Under the pieces are notes generated by a model that made no database searches, was not told where the DNA came from, and saw nothing but the letters and a program-made list of their open reading frames with translations. The position numbers were made by a program, and so were the translations under genes. Shown in pieces: positions 11,420-23,000 of a DNA stretch of 31,203 nucleotides; within the stretch, counting starts at the first letter, position 1, and each line of letters begins with the position of its first letter. Source of the stretch: Monosiga brevicollis MX1 (lineage: Eukaryota > Opisthokonta > Choanoflagellata > Craspedida > Salpingoecidae); NCBI RefSeq assembly GCF_000002865.3, contig NW_001865051.1, positions 879,735 to 910,937 of the forward strand. The letters are read 5' to 3'.

Positions 11420-14359
11420 AGCGCCCATGCCGCCCATAGCGCCCATGCCACCCATGGTGCCCATGCCGCCCATGCCGCCCATAGCGCCCATGCCACCCAT
11501 AGTGCCCATGCCACCCATGGCGCCCATAGCGCTCATGGGGTACACGTAGTTCATGCCGCCCATGGGATACATCCCAGTGTTTTGCTGACCGCGCATGGAT
11601 GAGGGGTTGCCGTGTGACTTGCCGCTGTGCTGCTGCTGGCTACGAGGGCCCGATTGACGACCACCACTGTTGTAGGCATTGTGTGTGCCATAGTAAGCTT
11701 GTTGCTGATAGTTAGCCATGTTGCCCATTGGGTACGAGCCCTTGGTGTAGCCGTGTGACTCGTAGCCTGAAGCCCCAGAATGCTCGTATCCATACGGCAT
11801 ACCCATGTGCCCAGTAGGCATATGTTGGCCTTGCTGCTGGGGCTGAGGCTGTTGCTGCTGCTGCTGCTGCTGCTGCTGAGATTGCGGCTGCTGGGGTTGA
11901 GGCAGCGACGTTTGTTGCTGGGATGGCTGCTGGGGCTGCGCGGGAGCCATCTGGCTGGTCTGATGCGCAGGTGGTTGTTGTGAAGGCATCTGGACCGGGC
12001 TGTGCTGCTGCAGTTGCGGTTGCAGATGTTGCTGCTGCTGCTGCAGGTGTTGCTGTTGTGCCTGCTGCGCAAAGTTGGGGTTGACCGAGGGCTGAGCATC
12101 AGGCGCCGTCACACCCAGACCGCCGAGGGGACCCATGCCAGAGCTAGGAGCATCGATGGAGGTGGCCACGGAAGAGGGGAGGGAAGCAGGCAGCGGGGTG
12201 TTGAACTGATTGTTGAGGGGAGGCAGATCAAATGTGTTGTTGCCAGTGTTGATGGACGACTCGGCGCTAGCAGAGACGGTCGCGGGGGCGGGGGCCGAGA
12301 GAGGGGCAGCTGAGGTAGCAGGGCTCTTGGCACCGACGGGCTCGGGGGCAGTGTCGGCGTGGACGCCGAAATTGATACCCAGGTTGCCGAAGGTGGTGTC
12401 AAAGTTGGTGTTGAGCGAAGGCATCTTGACAACCTCATCATGGCCTGCGGACGTGGTGCGAGTGTACTTGCCAGCACCCTCGAGGGGGGGAAGCCATCCA
12501 GGAGCGGACTTGTCGGCGTCATCCTTGGCGGGCCAGTTGGTCGTCCATTCACTGGCAGCGTTGGTGGTACCCCAGGCATCCTTGGGGGGCGCAGAGCTGG
12601 GAGCAGCAGCGGGAGAAGCCGACACTGCAGGAGGCGCGGCCGCAGGGGCAGCGGGCTCGGTGGGAGCTGCAGGCTCAGTTGCGACGGGTTTAGGGCTGGG
12701 CCAAGACGCTGGCTCGGGCTTGGCAGGCTCCTGCTTGCTGCTGTTGTTGGAACCGGGTGCACCGGCAGACCAAGCATTCCAAGGAGCAGCTGAAGTGACA
12801 GTGGCCGCGGCTGCTGACTCGGGCGCTGCGGCTGGCTCGGGCAGAACAGCAGGGGTGTCCGACTTCTTCGCTGCAGTGGTAGGGTCGGGCAGGACGAGGG
12901 CATCAGCGTTGGCTGTTTCCTCCTTGCGGCCACGACCAGTTTTGCGGGCCTCGGCCTCAGCAGCCGCCGCAGCAGGCGTAGGCTGTGCTGCTGCTGCCGC
13001 TGCAGGGGTGGGTGCCGTCGCCAGCGTGGGTTTGGGAGGCTGGGGCTTTTGACTGTAACATGAGAGGATACAGTACACCACGAGGTGAGAGAAAGGATGG
13101 GAGTCAAGGCAGGTGGTTGGGCAGCCTGAAAGCAATGAGCTGAGATCAAGTAATTGGCAGCGTTGATCTTACCCAAAGAGAAGCTTGGACCAAGTCATGG
13201 GCTGTGGACCCTTGGGCTTTTCGGGTGCCTGCGGGGCCTGTTGTGTTTGTTGCTCCGGCGTGGAAACGGCAGCTTCGGTATCTGCGGCAGGAGTGGATTG
13301 ACGCAGCTCTGGGTTGACGCCACGGCCCGTACCTGCGGCAGCACCACGACCGGCACCACCACGGCCACGGCCACGACCCGTACCACGTCCACGGCCTAAT
13401 CATGCGCGCCCGTCCGGGGGAAGGTCACGAAAGATGGCAATCGTGAGACCTCGAGTTGTCCAACCACATCAATCCAGCCCAGAGAGCAAAGAGGGAAGGA
13501 GATGGGGCAGCTCGAGTAGCAGCTGACAATAAATGAGGCGAGGTCAGAAAAGCACGGTATGCGTACCTCGGCCTCGAGCACCGGCAAAACCGTTACTGTC
13601 GCCTTCGCCCTCACCGCGACCGCGACCACGAGGACGTGAGCCACGCTCACCCCGCGGGGCGCCATTGCTGTGATACTGATTCGAATCGCCGTCACCACGA
13701 GCAGCGGCACGAGCCGTCTTGCTCTTGGACTTTGAAGTCTGTGCCTGGGGCTGTCCATCCCGCGTCAGCTCTTCAAAGGCCCGATCAACATTGTTGTTGC
13801 AATCGCGCAAAGCTGTGACAAGGGTAAGCAGGGCAATGATGTGAGACGGCAAGAAGATGAGGGACGCCATGTGAGTGTGACGCGTTGGCAGGAGGGGGAG
13901 AGCAGGTGAAACATACTAAAGAGCATGTCATCATCTGAAGCATAAGAGCCAACGATGCTCAACTGAGTCTTGAGCTATAAACGCGGAGACGAGTCCCAAA
14001 CAGCGTGAGAGGCATTTGCGGAATGATCTTTTTTTTTTTTTTTTTTTTTAAAAAAAAAAGGGTGTGTGTGTTGGGGGGGGGAGAACAAGAGGAAAAAGAA
14101 GAAACAGATGGGAAGGCGAAGACGAAGGGGCTGACCTTTTTGAAGGCGGCGGAGAGCTCCGAATCAAGCTCGTCCTAGAGAAGGAGAGTGAGAGAGAGAT
14201 GGATGTGAGCCAGAACGGCGACTCGTTTTGGAGACATGCAGAGCTTGAAGGGCATTGAGTGAAAACACGGGAAGAGACGAGACGTACGACAAGTACTGCC
14301 GACATGACGCTGGTGTTGTGCGAGAAGCTGCTGGTAACCACGCTAGAGGGAGAGGCCAT
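11066..14359 (-). CDS. UBAP2L: UBAP2L/Lingerer-like protein (UBA, RGG, Q-rich, Met-Gly repeats)
   Basis: Exons: 14359-14288, 14174-14136, 13974-13917, 13812-13567, 13395-13173, 13052-11180 and probably a four-codon last exon 11080-11066, giving about 841 aa. All joins keep phase. The UBA domain spans about residues 25-72 and has LRDCNNNVDRAFEEL, close to the ALxDCNxDVNRA signature of UBAP2/UBAP2L/Lingerer. An Arg-Gly-rich region follows (about 95-165) and then a long Ala/Pro/Gln-rich chain. Near residue 439 there is LGINFGVH, similar to the conserved LNVQFG motif of UBAP2L. The C-terminus is Tyr/Gly/Met-rich. Animal family members bind RNA-protein complexes and nucleate stress granules. If the perfect GTAAGT at 11179 is not used as a donor, the frame ends three residues later at 11168. 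The gene is tail-to-tail with copine. Confidence 0.85.
11364..11549 (-). repeat. 9-bp coding minisatellite encoding Gly-Gly-Met-type repeats
   Basis: Roughly twenty 9-bp units of CATGCCGCC type encode tandem GGM, AMG and TMG triplets near the C-terminus of the UBAP2L-like protein. Substitutions are mostly Gly/Ala/Thr at one position. The tract is also open in plus-strand frames, which are shadows. Confidence 0.92.
11830..12060 (-). repeat. CAG-type repeats encoding glutamine-rich tracts
   Basis: Runs of CTG on the plus strand read as CAG codons in the UBAP2L-like gene, giving two polyglutamine-like patches separated by Gln/Pro-rich sequence. Leu-rich plus-strand ORFs here are shadows. Confidence 0.9.
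14029..14059. repeat. T21-A10 homopolymer junction in intron 2 of the UBAP2L-like gene
   Basis: Twenty-one T residues are directly followed by ten A residues, so the centre is a perfect T10A10 inverted repeat that could form a hairpin in single-stranded form. It lies between coding exons 2 and 3. Confidence 0.9.
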
Positions 14360-14814
14360 TCAAGCAAAGCGGGCGGGGGCCGGCAAAAGAAGTGAGAGTC
14401 GAGTGACGAGCTTCAATGGGAATGCAGCGAATCGAGGAGGGAAGCAAACAACAGGCAGAGGGGAAAAACAGGCAGTCACACTACAACAACAACAACGACG
14501 ACGACGACGACGACAACAACAACAAGAAGCAAAGAGCACGTCTGGCGCACATCACGAGCACTGGAAAAGAAGACGCGGGAGAGGGACAGAGAGAGAAGAG
14601 AAGAGAAGAGAAGAGAAGAGCAGATGCTGGAGAAGCACAAGACGTCAATGGCAGCCAGAGCGAAGATGAGCATGTCAAGAGGGCTGGTTGACTGAAAGCA
14701 AGATGGAAGGCACATTAATGTCAAGGTTTCTGGTGGCCGAGGGCACACTGGAAACCAGCAAGAGCAGCAGAAGGGATCGCACAGCTCAGCGGCGCGCACA
14801 GTGGCACGTCGACG

Positions 14815-14816
<2 letters not shown>

Positions 14817-14849
<33 letters not shown>
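14817..14849. repeat. (CA)n microsatellite
   Basis: Sixteen uninterrupted CA units upstream of the UBAP2L-like gene. Confidence 0.93.
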
Positions 14850-14851
<2 letters not shown>

Positions 14852-15040
14852 ATGACGCGCTCGCCAAGTGCGTGCTTGTGTGAAGGGCGGCACACCAAAG
14901 CTGAATGCAAGTTGCAATACTGGCCACGACCAGACAGCGTATCATGTACTCCAATGAAGAACCGCAAATGCAATCTTCACCTGCCTTGACCAAACCCAAG
15001 AGCAAGCCCGGCTGCCAAAACCAACAACAGGGCACAAGCA

Positions 15041-15105
15041 CAGAGAGAGAGAGAGAGAGAGAGAGCAGAGAGCGCGCAGAGAGCAGAGAGACGCACACAC
15101 ACACA

Positions 15106-15136
<31 letters not shown>

Positions 15137-15172
15137 CCATTTCTCTCTCTCTCTCTCACACACACACACACT
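15041..15172. repeat. Compound (GA)n-(CA)n-(CT)n-(CA)n microsatellite
   Basis: A purine GA run (15041-15064) is followed by AGAGAGC-type sequence, a short CA run, a long CT run (about 15106-15154) and another CA run to 15172. The GA and CT arms are complementary and could pair as a long imperfect hairpin. Confidence 0.88.
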
Positions 15173-16662
15173 TACCCAGTGACACCCGAAACAACAAAAG
15201 AACCAGACTTGGGACTTGGTTGGACGGGAGTGAGGCTTGGCTAGGGATACGAGGGGGGTGGAGGTTGAAGGGCAGAGAGAAAGGGAGGAGGGATGGTAAA
15301 GGCAGAGGTGAGGGGAAAACCAGAAAAAACGTAATGGGTATTTTCAATGAGAAGACAGAGAATAAGGTCTACACTGGTCCAAAAAGAGAGATATGATGCC
15401 AATGTTGGCACAACGCAGAGATGCAATCAAATCAGCACGCCTCAACATGCCCCTAGTGTGCTTTCAACCCGACTTGCACCTCTGCTTAGACCTTGGAATT
15501 GCCTCTTTGGATGACAGCCTCTCGACCAGCTCCTCTGACAACCGCCCATAACAACCATCAGCTTGAAAAGTCAAGGTGAGATCCCAGTCCGCTTCTCCCG
15601 CACAGCTGCCGCACGCTTTCACCTCTCCACGCACCACCCCCTGGGCCGGCGCCACCGCCCGCGATGGCCCATGGCACTCACCCGCCCTTTAGCCCATGGT
15701 GGTGACCAGTGTCTTTTCGGCAAACCGCAATCCCTTGGCCTTTCTGCACTGGTGTCGCTGCCGTTGCTGGCCCGTGATTGTCCCTCCACCCCACCTCTGC
15801 TGGCCAGGTGCTGGTGTAACACGCTCACGGAACGTGTGGGAGTTTGCTGACCAGTTGCCCTTACTTCTCGTGAGCGTGGCCGAAGAGGCGGGCTTGTTTT
15901 GGGCTATCAACCAGGGCAAATTTATCCTCACAAGACCATTCACAAATAGCACGGATAATGGCTGACAATTGGTTGCCGCGCTTCTCGCCTCGCTACCAAA
16001 TCTACGTTTGCCTCGTTTCTTGCAGCAACGAAAGTGACGTGGAGCCGTGATCATGCATTTCTGCTGACATCCCAAACGTGCTCCGACGTTGCCGTTCACG
16101 TCACGCGCGTGCGCCTCGTTCGGATGCTAATAACGGCCAAACTCGGATGAGAAACCAGCCTAGTGAGTGAGTGAATCATGATCCTTGAGTGGCGGAGGGC
16201 ACGAAAAAGAGGGCACAGCATTTCGATCTCTATCTCGATCTGGTGTCAATTCCGATGGCTACTGAAACCAGGAGCCAAAAAAAAAAAAAGGAAAAAAAGA
16301 AAAGAGGGAAAAGAGTCAAGCTTGGCCGATCGGGCCAAGAGCATACAAGATTTGACATTCAGTTAATCAACAAGTGCGCGGCGTCCTCACACACGAGTAC
16401 TTTAGGAGCGCGCAAGTGGAAGCAAAGCCAATTTTAACAATCACATAGCGAGGCCATTTGTCTCTGACAAGGCCATCATCCGATATTGACGAGCAAAACA
16501 CATCAACGTATCATATACAAGACCAAAGCCACCAAGCCCAACGTCCTCCGAAACATTGAGGCTGTTCAAAGCAAACAAAACAAAAGCTAATCAAAAGAAG
16601 AAGAACAAAATGATAAAAGCAGAGACCGCGCTGCGCCGGTCAGGCAAACGGGGTCTCGGGTC

Positions 16663-16927
16663 CTAGCTGGCCTCTTGAAGATCAGAGGGAGCTCCATCAT
16701 GCAGCAAGCAAGCCTCCTCGGTGGCTAAAACTTGCTTGACCGCGGGAGCGGATAAGATAGAGCGAGTAGTTGGGGTAGAACAGCAGGAAATCCGGAGGTA
16801 TGGGCGGGTCGAAGGCGGAGCAAGTCGACAAAAATCATCGTCAAACTGATCCAAAGGGAAGTGGGCTTTGGTCGAGGCAGTCGTAACCAAACGGGCGGTC
16901 GTCGTGGCGCCAGCTTGGCTGGACATG
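16663..16927 (-). CDS. Possible 3' exon of the unrecognised gene at 17304-17831
   Basis: A minus-strand frame stays open from a candidate acceptor (after GCTGAG at 16928, preceded by a nine-T run) to a stop at 16663, 88 codons including the stop. Its phase matches a candidate donor CC|GTGAAC at 17307-17308. Joining them would replace the last codon of the upstream ORF and give 262 aa. The encoded stretch is Thr/Ser/Ala-rich with FPLDQFDDDFCRL and no domain I know. It could instead be a separate short ORF starting MSSQAG, or non-coding. The 380-bp intron is long for this window, and the donor is not a strong match. Confidence 0.3.
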
Positions 16928-17303
16928 CTCAGCGAATCAACAAAAAAAAACATTTGTACATACAAAATACACGGCCGCATCGCGGGCACCGCGTGCTGCG
17001 CGGCGTTGCGCCAGACAAAGCGGTGGCTCCAAAGACACCACCAACAAGTGGAAATTGAAAAAAAAAAAGGATCGGGTTGAAGGAGCTCGTCACATCAAAC
17101 GAATATAGAAAAGGGTCAATAAGAAAGACAAGACAAGACAAGACAAGAGCTAAGAACAAGGAAACCCACTCAAGGTTTGGCACGCCTCGAGCCAGGCGCA
17201 TCAGCCGGGCTCGAGGCAGGAAACATGGTGCTAAACACCAAAAAATTCAAAGCAAAAAAGAAAGTGGCCGCATCTCCGGCAGCCAATGTTTCCTTGTCCA
17301 GGT

Positions 17304-17831
17304 TCACGGAGAAGAGGGGGAGACAGAGATGGACTCTGGTTGGTGGGCACGGTGGTTTTCTGCAGAGCGAGCCACCGAGTCGACCTTGGCCAGGGCATCA
17401 CTGGTTGTGTCCATTTCTGCCTCTTCCGAAGTGCTTGTGAGGCTGGGATCGGGGCGCTGTTCTGCCACGGTGGAGGTGCGAGTGCAGACGGAGGTGCCTT
17501 CGCGGAGGGGCAGGGCAGCCAGAACGTCGGGATCGGCCTCGGGGGCGAAAAAAGTGCGTTGCAAGCGGCACCAGAGATGACGCTGGAGCAGGGTTGTGCG
17601 GAGGGTGCGACGATCGTCGGCGTCAAGCTTGAGGTTCTTGTTGTAAGCGGCTTGCACGAGATCACCCAGGGTCAAAGGCTGCTGCGAATGACGGTCCCGG
17701 GGGTACGAGTAGGCGCGGCGCTGACGGGCCACGGCCGGCCGGCTGCGGGGTGGGGTGGCGGACGGCGCCGAGATGCTGGAATCGTCCTTGTAGTGGCTCA
17801 GGCTCGTGGGGCGGGCAACCGAGCGCTCCAT
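17304..17831 (-). CDS. Hypothetical Ser/Thr- and Arg-rich protein
   Basis: This is a 175-aa minus-strand frame. I do not recognise it. The start AAGCATGGAG has a purine at -3 and G at +4. The N-terminal third is basic and Ser/Pro/Arg-rich (residues 1-50). The middle (about 50-95) could be helical, with TLGDLVQAAYNKNLKLDADD and LQRHLWCRLQRTFF. The C-terminal part is Thr/Ser/Glu-rich. The hydrophobic pattern of the middle segment suggests a short folded helix pair, but that is only an impression. The plus-strand frame across it is glycine/valine-rich and looks like a shadow. It may continue into a second exon at 16663-16927. Neighbours give no functional hint. Confidence 0.5.
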   Translation of the reverse strand: MERSVARPTSLSHYKDDSSISAPSATPPRSRPAVARQRRAYSYPRDRHSQQPLTLGDLVQAAYNKNLKLDADDRRTLRTTLLQRHLWCRLQRTFFAPEADPDVLAALPLREGTSVCTRTSTVAEQRPDPSLTSTSEEAEMDTTSDALAKVDSVARSAENHRAHQPESISVSPSSP

Positions 17832-18306
17832 GCTTCTGGGTTTGGTTCAAGAGTTGAGACCTTGACACGTAACAGCGGCAAAGGCGATGGCGGCAGCGAT
17901 GGCGGTGGCGGTGGCAGGCAACCGCTCTGTTGGCAGCTGTCGGCACAAAAAAAAAACCAAAAATTTGGAAAAAAAAGTTGTGTGGTGAAGAAATAAAATC
18001 AAAACTCAAAAAGAGTACTGAACAACAAGATTTGATGCTGTTGAGTGTTGATGGTCAGTCGAAATCGAAAAGAGCAAAAGGGCAGTCGGGTACAGATCGG
18101 CAAAGGGGGTCAACCCAAGGCGTTTGAGCAAGCGTTCAACCAAAATCAGCACGTTGGTGCAAAGTCGAGGTGGAGATGAGGAAAATGCCCAATTTCGCGG
18201 CCGTCGTTGGGAGACCAGTTAGAGGCACAAGGGTGAGGGTGGATACGCGGGAAGTGGTGGGGGAGCTGCGCTTGGCACCACACACCAAGCGATTTGGCTT
18301 GCTTAT

Positions 18307-18341
<35 letters not shown>

Positions 18342-20096
18342 AGCTCTTTTGTTCGATGTGTTTGTGTGGATAACAGCATAACGTTTGCATTACGACGCAT
18401 GGGGTGGGTGGTGGATTCAAAGGGAGCTTGTGGTGGATGGCGCTTGAGCGCGAAGGGGGTTGTGTGGCGCGAGACGATTTTCGGGAAGGAACGGCACCAA
18501 GCGTACGAAGCAAGCGACCCGTGGCTGTTGATTCGATTGGTTCGGTTTGATTGTGTGCTTGCGAGTGCGGCCAAAAACACAAGGGAGTGCCGCAAACAAC
18601 GAATCAACAAGGTGTGATGTGATGGTGGGTGATTTTGTGGTGCACGGGCAACGCGGCCACCAAAAAAAAAAGGGTGCCGTAGGTTTGACACGGCTGCAGA
18701 GCAAGATGCTGCTTTTCGCCGATGATCAAGTTGCCTGGCCTACATTGGCAAGGGAATGTGTGATGTATGGAAAGTTGCGTTCGAGGTGATGGGCGGTGGA
18801 CAGAAGCAAGAGGCAACCCACGTCAGCCCCAAAGAGTGGGTTGCTGATGCCGATAGCGCGCGTTGGTGTGGGGTGGTCATGGGTCTGTGAGAACAAGTTG
18901 TGTCGCGAAGGTCACGAATGGGGGTATGCGGGTGTCAATTCGAGCTCACAAATTTCAAGCCCAGAAGCGAGAGGGTCGCCACGCCACCGAAAAGCGGCCC
19001 CCACAACCAAAACACCAAACCCTTCCATCCCTGCTATCAACCAAACGAGCCGAAGATGTGGGATCGGAAACGAATGACGCGCCATTCGTGTTTGGACTGC
19101 AACAAAAATTGGCTTACGGAAGAGCGGGCGCAGTCTTGACATTCGCCAAGCGCCCACACGGGAAAGCGGACACCAAGGAGGAGTAGTTCCAAACCGGTTC
19201 ATCATGCGTCCGCGCACGTCTCAATCCTTATGAGCACCGCATGTAAGTCAGGAAGCATCAGCCAGGAGCTGCATCCCAGCTCCACGAAGCTCTTGGTTGA
19301 CGAAGCTGCCTTGCAACCCCGAGCTGCTGCGTCGCGATACTCCTTCGCCGAGCCCCCTCTTCAGGCTGGGAACCGAGCTTCAACCCCACAGCCGAAAAAA
19401 AAAAAAAAACGCCATGGGATCAGTCTGTGTCTGGTAGGCCGGCAGTTCTTCGCCTGGTCGGAAGAAAGAAACGCGGTAGGGGGTAAGCTGCTCAGCTGGC
19501 TGCGCCGCTTGCTCACCACACCCTCTTTTCAGCCCCCATGATTGCTGTTCCAACTGCCCCCGTGTGTCATGAGACTGGATACTAAATTGATTGGGGTTGT
19601 CTTCTTATCCACCCCACTTGCGTCACCTTCACGCCAGCGGTGGACTGGGCCGTTTCTCGTCGAGAGCCCCACTAACATCATTCCTCTTGCCAACCCCCAT
19701 ACCTTGAGGTTAGGCCCAGACATGCCAAGGGTAACGCAGTCACCGTCCTCTCAGCATGTTTAGGTTGGGCGGCTGATGTGATGGTGTTCCAATGCGATTT
19801 CAGAGAACACCCGGTTTGGCTTTGCACAACGCCTTTGCTTGTTTCATGAGATCCAACAAATCCAGAAATCCAGAAAAAGAATTAGATTTGATCGGACCTC
19901 GTGGGAACCGCCCAGCCAATGAGCCTACCACGCTTACTATGTGCCCGCATGTCGATCCGATGCAATCGCACACAACCAAACCGCTCGCGCGGTTGATCAG
20001 ATGGCTGCGCCGTTGAGTTATGACAAAGCCAAGTTTTGACATGTCCACCTTTGACCAACGGAGCTCCACCTCCACATGCTCTGCCAGATGTTGGCA
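17832..20096. other. Region without a recognised gene, upstream of the 175-aa ORF and downstream of UBFD1
   Basis: The 2.26-kb stretch lies between two minus-strand genes. It contains a CA tract at 18308-18338, A runs near 17947-17955, 18662-18671 and 19396-19410, and many short ORFs with no family resemblance. Several plus- and minus-strand ORFs of 80-180 codons at 18136-19217 overlap each other; their codons are not convincing, and I treat them as chance frames. Confidence 0.4.
18308..18338. repeat. (CA)n microsatellite
   Basis: An uninterrupted run of about fifteen CA units, upstream of the 175-aa minus-strand ORF. Confidence 0.93.
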
Positions 20097-23000
20097 CTAC
20101 ATCAGGCCACCAAAGACGCAGCCCTGTCGCCAACGCATGTCCCGGAATGAGACAAAAGAGAAGAAAACACGTCAGCTTGACATGCCCCAAATGCCGTGCC
20201 AAACGTGCTGCGCGCTATGCCAGCACGCGACTGCGCGGCAAAGGCCACACGTTTGGCACCCCGTGCATGGGACACAAGTTACGCTTGGTTGATCACGGGA
20301 GGAGCCGAGCACACCAAAGCAACAACAACAACAACAACAACCGATGACAACAACAACAATAAGGAAGCAAGCAGAGGCAGAGCGCGCATCGCCACACACC
20401 TTTGCACTTGCGACGTATTGGGCAGGAAAGTAGTAGACAAAGTACGTGGACTGAGCGGTGGACCCCATTTGAATGGCCTGCGGGTGCGTGCCCAGATACA
20501 AAAGGGATATCCCACGGTGTGCGTGAGGCATGTGTCATTCACACGTCAGCCGCGTGTCCCACCATCCAATCTCAAACAGAGGACAAATGCCCTGCAGAAG
20601 CAAGGGGAGGACATGAAGCAGGGCACACAACAAGCCAGACGACCGGCTGCACAATGTTCGTGCGTCAATCAGGATCAAGCTCGAGCACAAATGACCAGAC
20701 CAAACCAGGACCCAAAACAAACAGCCAAAATAGAGCGCAGGACAGCGGGTCAGACGGAAGACCCAATGACCCTAAACCAAAGGAGATGTGCACGCGCGCT
20801 CGGATGCGCATGCGCAAGGCAAGTGACACCCCACGACCTCAACATATAAGGCACCTTGGTTCCTCGTTGAAGAAAACAGGCGCAAGCAATCAAAGTGTCC
20901 ATTGGACACCCGCAACACCCTTAACACACACGTTGCTGATCCACGCCGACCAGTTTGACAGGTCACACAGCAGCAACGAGCAGGATCGAGCAGAAGCAGT
21001 GGCAGCAAAACCCCCTTTTCTTCAACAGGCAGCACACCGATGTGATACCTGATACCCCTCCCTCCCGCCGCTCGTGTCCAAACGCAGTCCCAACAGGACA
21101 AAATCAGTCAAGGAATCAGTCAGCCAGCCAGTCAGTCTCAGTCAGTCACAGTCAGTCAAACGCAGACACATGCAACGCATGGGCATCACTGTCACGCAGC
21201 GACTTGGGCTTGCTGGTACATCACACACCATTCTGCACCCTGGCCGTTGGGAAGGAGCATGTGGGACATGCAAGGACGAACGACAAACCAACGCGGGTAT
21301 GTCGGCGTCATGTCCAACCCCTGCTCGCCACCGGCAAGAGGTTATCAGCCAGCTTTGGTCCCTTCGTCCGCTGCATGTCGCATGCCCTGCGGGCGCGCGC
21401 ACGAGCGAGCTACGCCCCGGGAGCAAGGTTCCCTCCGCGGAGGGACACTCATCCGGGTCAGGACTGCACGAGGACCGTGCGTATCCAAGGCAAGCGCCAG
21501 TCGAGAAAACTTGGACCGCAGTCCTGTCGACGCGCGCGAGCATAGCTTGACGCCGGCGTCCCGCGAGACTTGGCTCGTGGCCGGACAACCCTTGTCGACT
21601 GCCTTGTCCTTGCACTGCCCCCGTTGATCAGGCTGTGCAAACCCATGACATGCTTGACGACACGGTCATGGTTGCATTGGCAGCGAAGACTGCCTGCCCA
21701 ACTCGCCCATTGACACTTGTGTCCAGACACGCTCGCGAGTGCCTTCACACCTGCACACCTTCACACCTTCACACCTTCACACCTTCACACCTTCACACCT
21801 TCACACCTTCACACCTGCACACCTTCACACCTGACAACTTTGACGACATTGCGAGGGGAAAAACAAAAACTCATCATCACACGCACTTCCGTCAACAACA
21901 AGGAGGACTGCACAACTTGCACCAACAGTAGAGCCGCACAACCTCGTCCACAACGGCCCTGCTTCCATTTGAGTTGAGACACGCAGAGGCTCAAAGCCAA
22001 CGGCCCACGCACCAGAATGTGATAATGTTCAAGAGACGGAATCGGTTCCGATTTGATTTGCTGGATCTTGGACAGCGGCACCTGCACGCCAAACAGAAAA
22101 GAAAAAAGGCACCGCGGTCATCAACCAGCCAGCTTCGCATGGCATGACACTCTCCAGGATCCAAGTCACGCTTCGCTACCGAACGCACGCCGCAGTCCAG
22201 ACTGGCCCGGCCTGCAAACCTGCCACCCACGCCAACCGCATCCCGGCACGCCAGAGCCCCAAGTACGTACCCGTCGCGTCTGACGCTTGGTACTAATAAT
22301 GAGCTCATTGGTGGTCAGCGAGAAGTGTAGTCGCACCTGCCAGCCAACGCGTGAACATGTAAGTGGCTCGAACATTGAGCTCCCGCGCGCCGTCAATGCT
22401 GCTCGCCATGCACCAGTTGCCACACGCTTGCTTCAGCATGGATCGCCCAGGCCATCCTCTGCCTGGTCAAGATGACACGCACCTTTTCGCCCGACCCGTC
22501 CAACATGCCGGAAATTGGCGCATCGGGCAACGGATCAGCACCTGGCAAGAAAGCAAGCGGTGCGTCATCCGGCACTCCACGATCCAAAATGCGCTTGTGC
22601 TTTGTCTCTGTAGCCCATGGCGTTTTGCGCGCCGCTGCTGCCGCCGCCACTTGTTCTAAGCCAGCATACCAGACGTTTGCAAACTTAGTCTAATCATTCG
22701 CCACACACACAAACACACACACGCACGCACACACACACACGCACACACACACACACACACACAACAGGCTTCAGCTTGCCATGTGCGTCAGGCAGGCCGT
22801 CATCGCCACCGAGCCGTCCCAGCTGCCTCCACCCCTCGCCTCAAGGTTGGCTCGGGTCGGGCCTTTCCCGACCAACATCGTGCTGAAGCCTTGCTCCCTT
22901 CCAGTGTCCTGTCCACCAGCCTGCTTGTCTCAGCCTGTCGCCACTACTAAAAAAGGGCAGGAAACAGGTGCATCCGCGTCCTTCCCAAGACTCTGGCACC

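Larger units (their letters stand above)
14360..16662. other. Repeat-rich upstream region, no supported gene
   Basis: This 2.3-kb region is the 5' flank of the UBAP2L-like gene. It holds AAC/GAC trinucleotide runs (14481-14525), GAAAA/GAGAA runs (14592-14620), a CA tract, a compound GA/CT/CA block and A-rich stretches near 16276-16312. A plus-strand frame at 15696-15965 and a minus-strand frame at 15689-16099 are open but neither resembles a known family, and I do not call them genes. Confidence 0.45.

Noticed and set aside
12109-13176. 355-codon minus and 280-codon plus ORFs over the UBAP2L-like exon
   Set aside because: They are GC-rich shadow frames; the accepted frame alone connects in phase with the UBA and RGG exons and carries the NFG motif.
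20172-21052. Plus-strand ORFs of 216-217 codons at 20196-21052
   Set aside because: They overlap the antisense of a conserved UBFD1 exon and the intron; their composition (Thr/Gln/Arg from CA-rich DNA) and lack of resemblance to any family suggest chance.
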